NCBI RefSeq assembly: GCF_003254645.1
Contig: NZ_PNFD01000003.1
Span: 434,001-498,000 of the forward strand
DNA from: Microbacterium suaedae
GTDB lineage: Bacteria > Actinomycetota > Actinomycetes > Actinomycetales > Microbacteriaceae
DNA length: 64,000 nt
Direction: 5' to 3'
Shown: positions 38,108-51,644 of the stretch, one piece after another
Position numbering within the stretch: the stretch's first letter is position 1
How the letters are laid out: each line of letters begins with the position of its first letter
The notes under the pieces: generated by a model
Database searches by the model: none
What the model was told of the DNA's origin: nothing
What the model saw: only the letters and a program-made list of their open reading frames with translations
Made by a program: the position numbers and the translations under genes

Positions 38108-39343
38108 CTACCAGTCGTGCACGGTACCGTCGGCGAGGCGGTTGTACGGCAGGTACGCTCTCTCGTACGGGTACTTCCCCGCCTCGTCGACGTCGAGCTC
38201 GACGCCGAGCCCTGGCTTCGTGCCCGGGTGCAGCAGACCGTTCCGCCACGTGTACGACTGCTGGAATACCTCGTTGGTTTTGTCGCCGTGCTGCATGTAC
38301 TCCTGGATCCCGAAGTTGTGGATCGCGAGCCCCAGGTGCGCCTGCGCCGCCATCCCGACGGGCGAGATGTCGGTGGGCCCGTGGAACCCGGACCTGATCT
38401 GATACATCGCCGCGTAGTCCATCGTCTTCTTCAGCGGCGTGATGCCGCCCATGTGCGTGACCGCACCGCGCACGTAGTCGATAAGCTGCTCGCTGATCAG
38501 GTCCTGAAAGTCCCAGATCGTGTTGAAGATCTCGCCGATCGCCAGCGGCGTCGTCGTATGCTGCCGCACCAGGCGCAGCGCCTCTTGATTCTCGGCCGGG
38601 GTGCAGTCCTCCAGCCAGAACAGGTCATACGGCTCGAGCGATCTCCCGAGTTTCGCCGCCTGGATCGGCGTCATCCGGTGGTGCCCGTCATGCAGCAGCG
38701 GGATCTCCGGACCGAATTCGTTCCGCACCGCTTCGAAGACGCCGGGCAGGTGCCGCAGATACGCGCGGGTATCCCAGTCCTCCTGCACCGGCAGCGCACC
38801 GCGGCGGGCGGGCTCGTGATCGTAGCGCGCCCCGCCGCCTGTGTCGGCCGACTGCGAAGCGATCCCATAGATCGCCTTCAGCCCGGGAATCCCCGACTGG
38901 ACCCGGATCGCGCGATATCCCTCATCGAGGTGCTCACGCACTGAGTCGAAGAGCTCGGGCAGTTCCTTGCCCGACGCGTGCCCGTAGGCGAGCAGACCGT
39001 CGCGCGAGGCGCCGCCAAGCAGCTCATGCACGGGCATCCCGGCGATCTTGCCCTTGATGTCCCACAGCGCCATGTCGACGGCGGCGATCGACGCCATCGT
39101 CACGGGACCCCGACGCCAGTACGCGCCGCGATACAGAAACTGCCACGTGTCCTCGATGCGCGACGAATCCCGACCGATCAGCAGTGGGACGACATGCTCC
39201 TGCAGATAGGCCACGACGGCGAGCTCGCGGCCGTTGAGGGTCGCGTCGCCAAGCCCTGTGACGCCGTCGGACGTCGTGAGCTTCAGCGTCACGAAATTCC
39301 GGTCCGGACTCGTGACGATGACCTCTGCCCTGTCGATGATCAT
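38108..39343 (-). CDS. manD: D-mannonate dehydratase, ManD/RspA type
   Basis: A 411-residue enolase-superfamily enzyme (mandelate-racemase subgroup). Landmarks are [21 protein letters not shown] (metal Asp plus His base), WLEDCTP and IGEIFNT (metal Glu residues), and FHGPTDISP. The length and the C-terminal [24 protein letters not shown] end are those of ManD, not of UxuA. It dehydrates D-mannonate to 2-keto-3-deoxygluconate; some homologues also use D-gluconate or are barely active. With uxaC and uxuB in the same regulon, the mannonate role is likely. ATG 39343 follows AAGGAGAT. Confidence 0.93.
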   Translation of the reverse strand: MIIDRAEVIVTSPDRNFVTLKLTTSDGVTGLGDATLNGRELAVVAYLQEHVVPLLIGRDSSRIEDTWQFLYRGAYWRRGPVTMASIAAVDMALWDIKGKIAGMPVHELLGGASRDGLLAYGHASGKELPELFDSVREHLDEGYRAIRVQSGIPGLKAIYGIASQSADTGGGARYDHEPARRGALPVQEDWDTRAYLRHLPGVFEAVRNEFGPEIPLLHDGHHRMTPIQAAKLGRSLEPYDLFWLEDCTPAENQEALRLVRQHTTTPLAIGEIFNTIWDFQDLISEQLIDYVRGAVTHMGGITPLKKTMDYAAMYQIRSGFHGPTDISPVGMAAQAHLGLAIHNFGIQEYMQHGDKTNEVFQQSYTWRNGLLHPGTKPGLGVELDVDEAGKYPYERAYLPYNRLADGTVHDW

Positions 39344-39397
39344 GGCATCTCCTTCGATTGCGTGACGCCTCCATTGAAGCGTGCGGCGACCCATGTT

Positions 39398-39411
39398 GTC
39401 AATCGGTTGCC
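39398..39411. promoter_or_regulatory. LacI-type operator, site 4
   Basis: GTCAATCGGTTGCC, 55 bp upstream of manD and 59 bp upstream of the start of the divergent pseudogene. Confidence 0.75.
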
Positions 39412-39469
39412 ACATGCATCGCAACGTGAGGGAGGCGAAGACGAACGAATCACGACAGAAAGGCGCACC

Positions 39470-39963
39470 ATGCCCCCCCATCGCTACCTCCACGATCGGC
39501 GAATGGCTCGACAGTCCCGAGGGTGACCCCCTCATCTGGGAGCTGCTCGAAGCCGCCGACGTCTCCGCCGAGCCCCTCGACCCCTTACGTGGCGTCCATC
39601 ACCGGCGACATCACGCAGTAGGAGTCGATCGACGAGATCCTCACCGCCTCTGGCGACCGCTTCGACGGCCCCGCGAACATCGCGAGCATCAACGACGATT
39701 TCTCGCCGCTCCACGACACGAGCAACGCCATGCAGAACCACCGCGTCAACGCAATGGCGGCGGGCGGCGTCGCCACCTGGATTCCTCTTCCCCCGAGCGT
39801 GTCGGAGGCGGGCTCGGTGCATCTGAATCCGTTCCAGAGCCAGATCCCGACGGTCGCCACGGCCGAGGAGCTCGCCGCGTCGATCATCTTCCTGCTGTCC
39901 GACGACGCCGTCAACCTCAACGGCGTCGTCTTGCCCTCCGACTGCGGCTGGTCAGTGCAGTAG
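39470..39963 (+). pseudogene. Decayed short-chain dehydrogenase with frameshifted leader
   Basis: From about 39583 the plus frame reads [12 protein letters not shown], then an amber codon (39619-39621), then ESIDEILTASGDRFDGPANI and INDDFSPLHDTSNAM, and ends EELAASIIFLLSDD...NGVVLPSDCGWSVQ. These are the middle and extreme C-terminus of a sugar-type SDR; the TGxxxGIG cofactor site and the Tyr-x3-Lys active site are missing. Upstream, ATG 39470 has a good ribosome site but is followed by seven C's; with six, the frame would read on as [20 protein letters not shown] before meeting the SDR part in another frame. I do not recognise that leader with confidence. It was probably once an operator-controlled gene divergent from manD. 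Confidence 0.75.
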
Positions 39964-39973
39964 CGCCCCCTCA

Positions 39974-40008
39974 ACGAGCGCCCCCGGCCGTCGGCCGGGG
40001 GCGCTCGT
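39974..40008. terminator. Strong bidirectional terminator
   Basis: Perfect 16-bp arms (39974-39989 and 39993-40008, tip CCCGGCC-gtc-GGCCGGG) between the pseudogene and the end of the glycosidase operon. Confidence 0.85.
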
Positions 40009-40014
40009 CGTCGA

Positions 40015-42434
40015 TCAGGAGACCGTTACCCGCGGCAACGACGCGTGAGGCTCGGCGACGAGAGTGCGCTCCCCCGCCACTGAGAACGCCCCCTCGAGCG
40101 GGAGGTCCTCGGAGGACGACCCGCACCGCACCCCGTACTCGCCGGGATCGACGACGAACCGCCCGTCTTCGCAGGTGTAGCCGAGCTGGGCCAGATCGAT
40201 CTCGATCGTGACGCGGCGCGACTCGCCGGGCGCGAGCGGCACGCGCGCAAATCCAGCGAGCTGGCGCTCGGGGCGCGTGATCGCGTACGCCGGCGCCGAG
40301 ACGTACACCTGCACGACCTGGGCGCCGTCGCGATGGCCGTCGTTGGTCACGGTGACCGCGATCGACGCGGTGCCCGCGGTGTCGGTGGGGTCGGTGATCG
40401 CCAGCTCGGACAGCGAGAACGTCGTATAGCCGAGGCCGTGACCGAAGGGGTACAGAGGCGTGTTCTCGAGGTCGATGTATCCCGTGAACTGATCGGCCAC
40501 CGTGCGGCGCTGCCCGCTACCGGTCTTCTGCGCGTGATGGATCGGCGCCTGACCGACGTGGCGCGGGATCGTGAACGGCAGCTTCCCCGATGGCGCGACG
40601 GATCCCGTGAGGACCGCGGCGAGCGCCGCGCCGCCCTCCGGGCCCGGGACATACCCCGTGAGGATCGCGTCGACGAGCCCCTCGATGCGCGAGAGGTCGT
40701 ACGGCTTGCCCATGTACAGCACGGCGACGACGGGCTTTCCAAGCGCGGCGAGCGCCTCGACGAGCTCGACCTGCCTGGCGGGGATCTCGATCGTCGCCGA
40801 ATCGGATCCCTCACCCTCGGTCGCGCGTCCGGCGAACGCGGCCGATCGACCGCCGATCGCCGCGACGATGACGTCGGCGTCGCGCGCGGCGTCGACGGCC
40901 GCCGCGATGTCGGCGGGTTCGTCGTCGAGCACGCCCGTCCCGGGTGCCGTGACGACGCTCGCCCCGGGGAGCTCGACGCGGAGCGCCTCGGCGAGGGTCG
41001 GCGTCCCGTGCGTCTCGCGGGCCCGGCGCTCGGGGTCGAGCCCCGCCATCGCCGCGGCCTTCGCCTTCTTCTTCTCGGCGGCGGCCGGATCCTCATCCGA
41101 CAGCGCTGCCTCCATCCCGGCCATGCGCGACTTCCCCAGGAGCATTCCACGCAGTGTCTCGAGGAAGGCCGGGTGGGTGTAGTTCGCGAAGCCCGACATC
41201 AGCGTGTCGGCGTGGGGGCCGATGACGGCGACGGACGACACGTCAGGCGCGATCGGCAGCGCGCCGTCGTTCTTGAGCAGCGTGACCGACTCGTCGGTGA
41301 TGCGCCGGGACAGGTCCTTCCCACTCGTGGCGAGGGCTGTCAGGCGTGCGGCGTCGTCGTCGACAAAGGGATCGTCGAACAGGCCGAGCGCGAACTTGTG
41401 GGTCAGCGTGCGGTGCACGGCGGCGTCGACGTCGGCTCCGCTCGCCTCCCCGCGCTCGAGGCGCGCGACGAGCTCGGGGCCGTACGCGTACGGCGACGGC
41501 AACTCGACGTCGAGCCCAGCCGATAGACCCGCGTCGGCGATGCGGTCGCGGTCGCCGACGCCCTGGCGCTCGACGACGTAGAACAGGCTGCGGTAGTCGG
41601 ACACGACGGTGCCGTCGAAGCCGAGCTCCCCGCGCAGGAGATCGGTGAGGATCTCGCGCGAGGTGGCGACGGGAGCGCCGTCGATCTCGGAGTAGCTGTT
41701 CATGACGCTCTGCAGGCCGGCGATGCGGATCGCGGCCTCGAACGGCGCGGCGTGCACGTCGCGCAACTCGCGCGCACCGAGGTGCGTCGCGGCCATGTTC
41801 TGACCGCCCTCGCTCCACGCGTAGCCGAGGAAGTGCTTCGCGGTCGCGATGACGCCCTCGCGCAAGTCGTCGCCCTGCAGACCGTCGACGTAGGCGACGC
41901 CGAAGGCCGAGGCGAGCAGCACGTCCTCGCCGTACGTCTCGTGCACGCGGCCCCAGCGGGCGTCGCGCGCCACGTCGAGCACAGGCGCGAGCGCCTGGCG
42001 CACGCCGGTCGCGCGCATCTGGCGGCGGATGAGGTCGGCCATCTCCCGGATCGCAGACGGGTCCCAGGTCGCGGCGAGGCCAATCGCCGTGGGGAAGGAC
42101 GTGAACGCCTCGCCCTGCACGCCATTGAGCGCCTCATTATGGAGGAGCGCGGGGATCCCGAGACGCGTGCGGTCGCGCAGGTGCGCCTGCAGCTCGTTGT
42201 TGAGGCGGGCGAACTCGGCGGCGCCTCCGACGGCTGTGCCCACGCCGCAGATGTGGCCGATGCCGTGGGAGAGGTGCGCCTGGAGGACCTCGGGCGTCAT
42301 ATTGTCGGGCGCGCCGAGCGTGTGCGGCAGGACGCCGGTGAGCTGCGCGACCTTCTCGGCCGGCTCCATGCGCGCGAGCAGCTGCGACGCGCGCTCGGCG
42401 GGCGAGAGCAGTCGGTCGGGTGAGGTGTCGGTCA

Positions 42435-42435
<1 letters not shown>
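40015..42435 (-). CDS. GH3 beta-glucosidase
   Basis: An 806-residue three-domain GH3 enzyme. The barrel carries KHFLGY (Lys200-His201), the nucleophile Asp280 lies in FDGTVVSDYRSL, then a second alpha/beta domain (SVTLLKNDGALPI, GPEGGAALAAVLTG) and a C-terminal fibronectin-III-like domain (ELAITDPTDTAGTASIAVTV). A lysine-rich insertion lies near residue 440. It has no signal peptide, so it acts on imported oligosides or glycosides. Start 42435 is preferred to 42438 because AAGGA is 5 bp away. It overlaps the end of the GH2 gene and is last of four genes. Confidence 0.92.
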
Positions 42436-46428
<3,993 letters not shown>

Positions 46429-46429
<1 letters not shown>

Positions 46430-48216
46430 CAGTCCGTGCCGGGCTTGCGGTCGCCGAACGACGTCCAGCGGCGCCGGAGCGCGTGAGCGCCTGCCTTCGG
46501 TTTGCGGTCGCGCGTGAAGGCGCCCTTCTTGTTTCCTTCGACGCGGTGCGTGCCGTTCGACGTCTGGAAGTCGGCGAAGTTCCACACCTGCTCCCCGACG
46601 AAGTACGGCACCTCGTCGAACACTCGGTGATACATGTCGAGCAAACTCGCCTGATACTCCTCGGTCCACGGGCCGTCCCAGATGGAGTGCGCTCCCGGCT
46701 GCGTGTCGGCGCCGTACTCGGTCATCATCACCGGCTTGCCGAACGCCTCCCAGCTCGCGAGATCCATCCGGAGGTAACTCTCGGCGGTGCGCAGGTCCCC
46801 CGGCGTGACGTACCAGCCGTAGTACCGATTCAGGCTGATCACGTCGAACAGGTCGACGATCTGATCGTTCTTCGCGTTCGCGAACATCACGAGGGAGAAG
46901 GTGATCGGGCGGGAGGGGTCGAGCTCGCGCGCCAGACGCACGATCGGCTCGAAGTACTCGCGCGAGCCGTCCTCGTTCGAGGCCGGCTCGTTGATAAGCG
47001 ACCACATGACGACACTCGGGTGATTCTTGTCGCGCGCGATGAGCTCGCGCACGTGCTGCGCCAGGGCCGCTTGCGATTCGTCGCCGATGACCTCGGGGCC
47101 GAAGGTGCGCTTCTCCCCACCCTTCGAGATCCCGGCATCGATCAGCATGTTGAGCCCCACCGCCGCCGTCTCGTCGATGATCACCATGCCGTGACGGTCG
47201 GCGAAGTCGAGCACGTCCTCGGCATACGGGTAGTGCGAAGTGCGGAATGAGTTCGCGCCGATCCACTCGAGCAGCTGGAAGTCGTGCACGAGGAATGCGT
47301 CGTCGTGGCCCTTGCCGCGAATCGGAGTATCCTCGTGCTTGCCGAAGCCCTTGAAGTAGAACGGCTCGCCGTTGATGAGGAACTCGGTGCCGCGCACCTC
47401 CACCGTGCGCACTCCGACGGTCTGCGTGTACTGATCGACGAGCTCCCCGCCAGCGCGCAGCTCGACGACGAGGTCGTACAGATACGCCGCGCCCGGCTGC
47501 CACAGCCGCACGTCGGCGACCTCCAGCTCGCCGACCGGCCCCGTACCGCACGCCACGTCGGCGCCCGATTCGTCGCGCAGCGTCACCGCGATGTCGCCGG
47601 CTCCCTCGACGTCGACGGCGTATCCGACGCGCCCGGTCGTCCCGGAATAGCCGGTCGTCACGGCGATGTCGGTCACGTGGGCCCGCGGCACGCTGTGCAG
47701 CCGAACCGAGCGGGCGAGCCCGGCGTAGTTGTAGAAGTCGTGCAGATATCTCTGCGACAGGGATCCGTCAGACGTCGTCGTCACCGTGCCGGGAGGAATC
47801 GTCTCCCTGGTGAGCCGGTTGTCGACGGCCACGGTGAGGCGGAACGACCCGCTCGCCTCGACGTGATCGGTGATATCGACATCGAAGGGCGTGTACCCGC
47901 CGACGTGTTCGCCGACGAGCGCGTCGCCGGCGTACACCCGTGCGGCGTGCGTCGCGGCGTCGAAGCGGATCAGGATCCGCTCACCCGCCCAGCCCCGCGG
48001 CACGCGCACGTCGCGTTGGTAATACACCCACCCGACGTGGTCGCGGATCTCGGGGTCGGCAAACTGGTCGTTGTAGCTCGCGGGGACCGCGACCTCGAGA
48101 GGCGTGTCGAGGCGTGCCGCCCACGGTTCGTCGCCGACCCGCGAGTCGATCGCGAATCGCCAGACGCCGTCGAGAATGACCTGCTCGCGGGTCGGAGTGG
48201 GGACGGGCTTCAGCAT
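46429..48216 (-). CDS. uidA: Beta-glucuronidase (GH2)
   Basis: A 595-residue enzyme with the three-domain layout and length of bacterial UidA. The acid/base is Glu410 in MWSLINEP and the nucleophile Glu500 in MMTEYGAD. Asn562 and Lys564 in EGNKKGAFTRDRKPK match the N-x-K motif that binds the uronic carboxylate, which argues strongly for glucuronides. It has no signal peptide, so glucuronides must be imported. It is the first gene of a four-gene unit (uidA, oxidoreductase, GH2, GH3) behind a LacI-type operator 60 bp upstream. Confidence 0.95.
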
Positions 48217-48275
48217 GGCGGGGCCTCCTGTGCGTCGTTGCCGATAGGACGAGTGAACCAGATTCCGTATCGAAT

Positions 48276-48289
48276 GGCAACCGATTGCC
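48276..48289. promoter_or_regulatory. LacI-type operator, site 5
   Basis: GGCAACCGATTGCC, 60 bp upstream of uidA, in the 85-bp gap after the MFS gene. Confidence 0.78.
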
Positions 48290-48301
48290 TAAATGTCGAG
48301 C

Positions 48302-49594
48302 CTACCGTGTCCCGCGGACGCCCGCGCAGACGACAACGCCGCCCGCGACGGCGCAGCACGCGGCGACGGCATACAGCAGCGCGAAGTTCGACGCCCCCGC
48401 CGCGGCGCCAACCCCGAGGATCATGGGCGCGACGAGTGGCGCGATCGCGCCCGGTATCTTCTGCGAGAACATCGTGATCGCCATGTAGCGACCGGCCTCC
48501 GTCTCGCGGTTCGGCAGCACGTCGAGCGTCAGCGCCTGCGCGGGGGCGGAGAACAGGGCGACGCCGAGCGAGGTCACGAGTGTTCCCGTGATCAGCGACG
48601 GCACGTCGTGCGCGAACGCGAGCAGCGCCGACCCCGTCGCGAAGACGAGCGCCCCCGCGAGCACGACCGGGCGCCGCCGCCCGACGCGATCGCTGAGCCA
48701 CCCGCCGCCGAGGGATCCGATCGACGCCGTGACGATGCTGAGTCCCGACGATAGGGCGAGCAGTCCGGCGACCGCCGACACGGCGAGCTCGAGACGCTGC
48801 GCGTAGAAGACGACGGTGAAGCTCGAGGTGAGCATGACTCCCATGAAGAAGAGGAAGCGTCCGCACCAGTTCCAGGTGAAGTCCGGGAAGGCGCGCGGAG
48901 AGAAGGCGTAGCTGCGCAGCACACGTCCCACGGTCAGCCGTTCCTCCCGCGGATGCGCCCTCGTGTCGGAATCGTCGACGACGACCGCGAACGGTGCGAG
49001 GCAGAGCAGACCGCCGATCGCGGGAATGCCGAACACGAATAGCGCGCTGTGCGGCACGATGCCGACGAGTGCGATACCGACCACCGGGGCGACCTGCATG
49101 ACGAGGCCCGTGATCCCAGCGACCCTGCCGCGCTGTCGCGGGGCGAGATGATCGGCCTGCCAGTTCGCGACCGAGCCCGCGGCGGTGTTCCAGGCCGCGG
49201 TGCCGAGCATCCACGCCATCGCGAGCACCGCAACGTTCGGCGCGAGGGCGAGGAGGGGCACGGAAGCGACCCCGACGAGCGCACCCCCCACCGTGTAAGG
49301 GCGGCGGCGGCCCCAGCGCGAGCGTGTGCGGTCGCTGAGGAGGCCGGTCACGGGGGCGACGACCAGCGTCGCCGCGGCCCCGAGCCCGAGCGTCACGCCG
49401 AGCAGATCGGGGCGCCCCGGCGCGAGCTGCTCGATGCGCACGGCAAGGGAGTACGACATCGGCACGATGGCCGCCATCGCCGTCCCGAACGTCGCGACGA
49501 CGAGTAGCAGGATCACCCGCGGCGGTACGGGCTCCGATGAAGGAGACGCCGGCGGCGTCACGCGTTTACGCGAGCCCGTTCCGCCGGGCGACAT
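48302..49594 (-). CDS. MFS transporter
   Basis: A 430-residue, 12-helix MFS carrier with motif A-like loops (GLLSDRTRSRWGRRRPY in the N-half, GGWLSDRVGRRRPVV in the C-half). The first of these resembles sugar carriers of the GPH/SLC45-like kind. The ATG at 49594 overlaps the upstream GH1 gene by 29 bp; GTG 49561, just after that gene's stop, is an alternative start. It is last in the long importer operon. It may take up a free sugar or uronate, or export an aglycone. Confidence 0.82.
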   Translation of the reverse strand: MSPGGTGSRKRVTPPASPSSEPVPPRVILLLVVATFGTAMAAIVPMSYSLAVRIEQLAPGRPDLLGVTLGLGAAATLVVAPVTGLLSDRTRSRWGRRRPYTVGGALVGVASVPLLALAPNVAVLAMAWMLGTAAWNTAAGSVANWQADHLAPRQRGRVAGITGLVMQVAPVVGIALVGIVPHSALFVFGIPAIGGLLCLAPFAVVVDDSDTRAHPREERLTVGRVLRSYAFSPRAFPDFTWNWCGRFLFFMGVMLTSSFTVVFYAQRLELAVSAVAGLLALSSGLSIVTASIGSLGGGWLSDRVGRRRPVVLAGALVFATGSALLAFAHDVPSLITGTLVTSLGVALFSAPAQALTLDVLPNRETEAGRYMAITMFSQKIPGAIAPLVAPMILGVGAAAGASNFALLYAVAACCAVAGGVVVCAGVRGTR

Positions 49595-50792
49595 CGCCTA
49601 GCCACGCGAGGCTGGGCTTTGGGTCGCGCGCAAAGGTCTCCCGATCGACCGCGACGAGCCCGAACGTCGGCTCCCAATGCCCCCACTCGAAGTTGTCGAG
49701 GAGGGACCAGTGCAGGTACCCGCGCACATCCACCCCGTCGTCCATCGCCGCGCGGAGCCCAGCGAGCGCCTCGCGCGTGTATCGGATCCGCTGAGGATCG
49801 TCGCCCGTCGCAATCCCGTTCTCCGTGACGAGGATCGGGACGCCGCCCGTGACCTCCGCCGCGTGGCGCACGGCCATCCCAAGCGAGTCCGGACGGTATG
49901 CGGTGCCGACGAGTGTGTTCTCGGGGTGCGGGGGGTGGGGCACCGGACCGTGCTCGTCGACCTCCTGGCTCGAGTACGCCTGCACGCCGACCCAGTCGTC
50001 GCCGCGGCTACCCTCCCAGAACACGTCCTCCTTGCCGTAGCGCACCTCGCGGAGTTTCTCCTCGCCGCCCGGCGCGGCCGTGAGCGCACCCGCCGCGACG
50101 GTCCAGCCAACCTTGGCGTCAGTTCGCTCGCGTAGGACCTCGCGCGCCGCGTGGTGGATTCCCGCGAACATGCGCCCGATCTCGGGATCCGCGTACGCGA
50201 GCATGTTGCGCGCCGCGCGCTGGCGATCCTCGCCGGACTGCTCCCGCTCGACGGTTGGGCTCGTCCACTCTCCGTCGGCGGCGGCCGACACGCGCTGCAT
50301 CGCCGTCATGATCGCCGCCTGCATGTTGGGCTCGTTCATCGTCGCGACCCACTCGACGCCCTCGAGGATCCGAGTCGTCTCGGCTACGTAGCGGACGAAG
50401 CGGTCGGATGCGTCAGGCGACGTCCATCCGCCCGCCTCCGCGAACCACTGCGGCGTCGTGAAGTGCTGCAGGGTGACGACGGGAGTCACGCCGCGCGCGA
50501 GGCACGCATCGACGACCCGCCGGTAGTGGTCGAGAGCCGCGCGCGAGAAGTGGCCGGGGATCGGCTCGATGCGCGACCACTCGAAGCTAAATCGATAGCT
50601 GTCGAGACCCGCCTCGGCGAGGAGCGCGATGTCCTCGTCGAAGCGGTGATAGCTGTCGCAGGCGTCGAGTGACAGCTCCATCCCTGGTGTCGACTGCTCG
50701 CGCGCCCACCAGTCGCTGTTGACGTTGCCGCCCTCGATCTGGTGACCGGCAGTCGAGGCGCCCCAGAGGAACTTGTCCGGGAATGCGTTCAT
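49566..50792 (-). CDS. GH1 beta-glucosidase
   Basis: A 408-residue clan-A barrel. The N-terminal signature FLWGASTAGHQIEGG, acid/base Glu154 (TMNEPN) and nucleophile Glu325 (ILVTENG) are all present. The ATG at 50792 follows AAGGAGAT. It is somewhat shorter than the usual 440-470 residues. It has no signal peptide. It follows the importer genes by 24 bp, which points to imported beta-glucosides as substrates. Confidence 0.95.
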   Translation of the reverse strand: MNAFPDKFLWGASTAGHQIEGGNVNSDWWAREQSTPGMELSLDACDSYHRFDEDIALLAEAGLDSYRFSFEWSRIEPIPGHFSRAALDHYRRVVDACLARGVTPVVTLQHFTTPQWFAEAGGWTSPDASDRFVRYVAETTRILEGVEWVATMNEPNMQAAIMTAMQRVSAAADGEWTSPTVEREQSGEDRQRAARNMLAYADPEIGRMFAGIHHAAREVLRERTDAKVGWTVAAGALTAAPGGEEKLREVRYGKEDVFWEGSRGDDWVGVQAYSSQEVDEHGPVPHPPHPENTLVGTAYRPDSLGMAVRHAAEVTGGVPILVTENGIATGDDPQRIRYTREALAGLRAAMDDGVDVRGYLHWSLLDNFEWGHWEPTFGLVAVDRETFARDPKPSLAWLGDVARRNGLA

Positions 50793-50816
50793 GCGTCAAT
50801 CTCCTTCATTAGTAGG

Positions 50817-51644
50817 TCAGGGTTTCGCCGCCAGGAGCCGCCGGCGCTTCTCACGCTTCTCGCGCTGGGCTGAGGGATCGGCGACCGGCGCTGCGAGCAG
50901 GAGGCGCTCGGTGTACGGATGCTCGGGCGTCGACGTCACGGTCGCGGCGTCGCCCGTCTCGACGAGGTCGCCGCGGTAGAGCACGGCGACCCGGTGGCTG
51001 ATGTGCCGCACGACGGCCAGATCGTGCGAAATAAAGAGGTAGGCGACCCCGGTCTCGCGCTGGATGTCGACGAGGAGATCCATAACCAGGGCCTGCGTCG
51101 AGAGGTCGAGCGCCGAAACCGGCTCGTCGCAGACGATGAGCTTCGGCCCCGGAGCGAGCGCGCGCGCGATGGCGACGCGCTGGCGCTGCCCTCCGGAAAA
51201 CTCACGGGGAAGGCGATCGATCGCGTCGGCCGGCAGGCCGACCTGGTCGAGCAGGGACCGTACCCGGGAGCGCGCGTCCCGCCCGGAGGCGCCGTGGATG
51301 ATGAGGGGTTCAGCAAGGATGTCGCCAATCGTCATCGACGGATTGAGCGAGGTGTACGGGTCCTGGAACACGACCTGGATCTCACTGGCGAGCCCGCGCC
51401 GCGCGCGGCCCTGCAGACCGCCGATCTCCTGATTCGCGTACCGGATGGATCCGTCCGACGGGCGAACAAGGCCGAGCACCGCGCGACCGATCGTCGTCTT
51501 GCCCGACCCGGATTCACCGACGAGACCGACGGTCTCGCCGTGGCCGACGTCGAGCGAGACCCCGTGCAGGATCTCCACCGGCTTCGCGCGGAAGCCACGT
51601 CCGGGATAGCTCACGCGGAGCTCGTCGATCTCGAGAAGACTCAT
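50817..51644 (-). CDS. Dipeptide-type ABC importer, ATPase (DppF-like)
   Basis: A 275-residue ATPase with Walker A GESGSGKTT, signature FSGGQRQR, Walker B LIVCDEPVSALD and the family tail PEHPYTERLLLAAP. Its ATG overlaps the stop of the upstream fusion gene (ATGA). It would pair with the ATPase half of that fusion to make the heterodimeric motor. Confidence 0.93.
   Translation of the reverse strand: MSLLEIDELRVSYPGRGFRAKPVEILHGVSLDVGHGETVGLVGESGSGKTTIGRAVLGLVRPSDGSIRYANQEIGGLQGRARRGLASEIQVVFQDPYTSLNPSMTIGDILAEPLIIHGASGRDARSRVRSLLDQVGLPADAIDRLPREFSGGQRQRVAIARALAPGPKLIVCDEPVSALDLSTQALVMDLLVDIQRETGVAYLFISHDLAVVRHISHRVAVLYRGDLVETGDAATVTSTPEHPYTERLLLAAPVADPSAQREKREKRRRLLAAKP

Noticed and set aside
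39619..39621. Programmed readthrough or special coding at the amber codon in the SDR
   Set aside because: The cofactor and active-site regions are also missing and the leader is frameshifted, so decay explains it.
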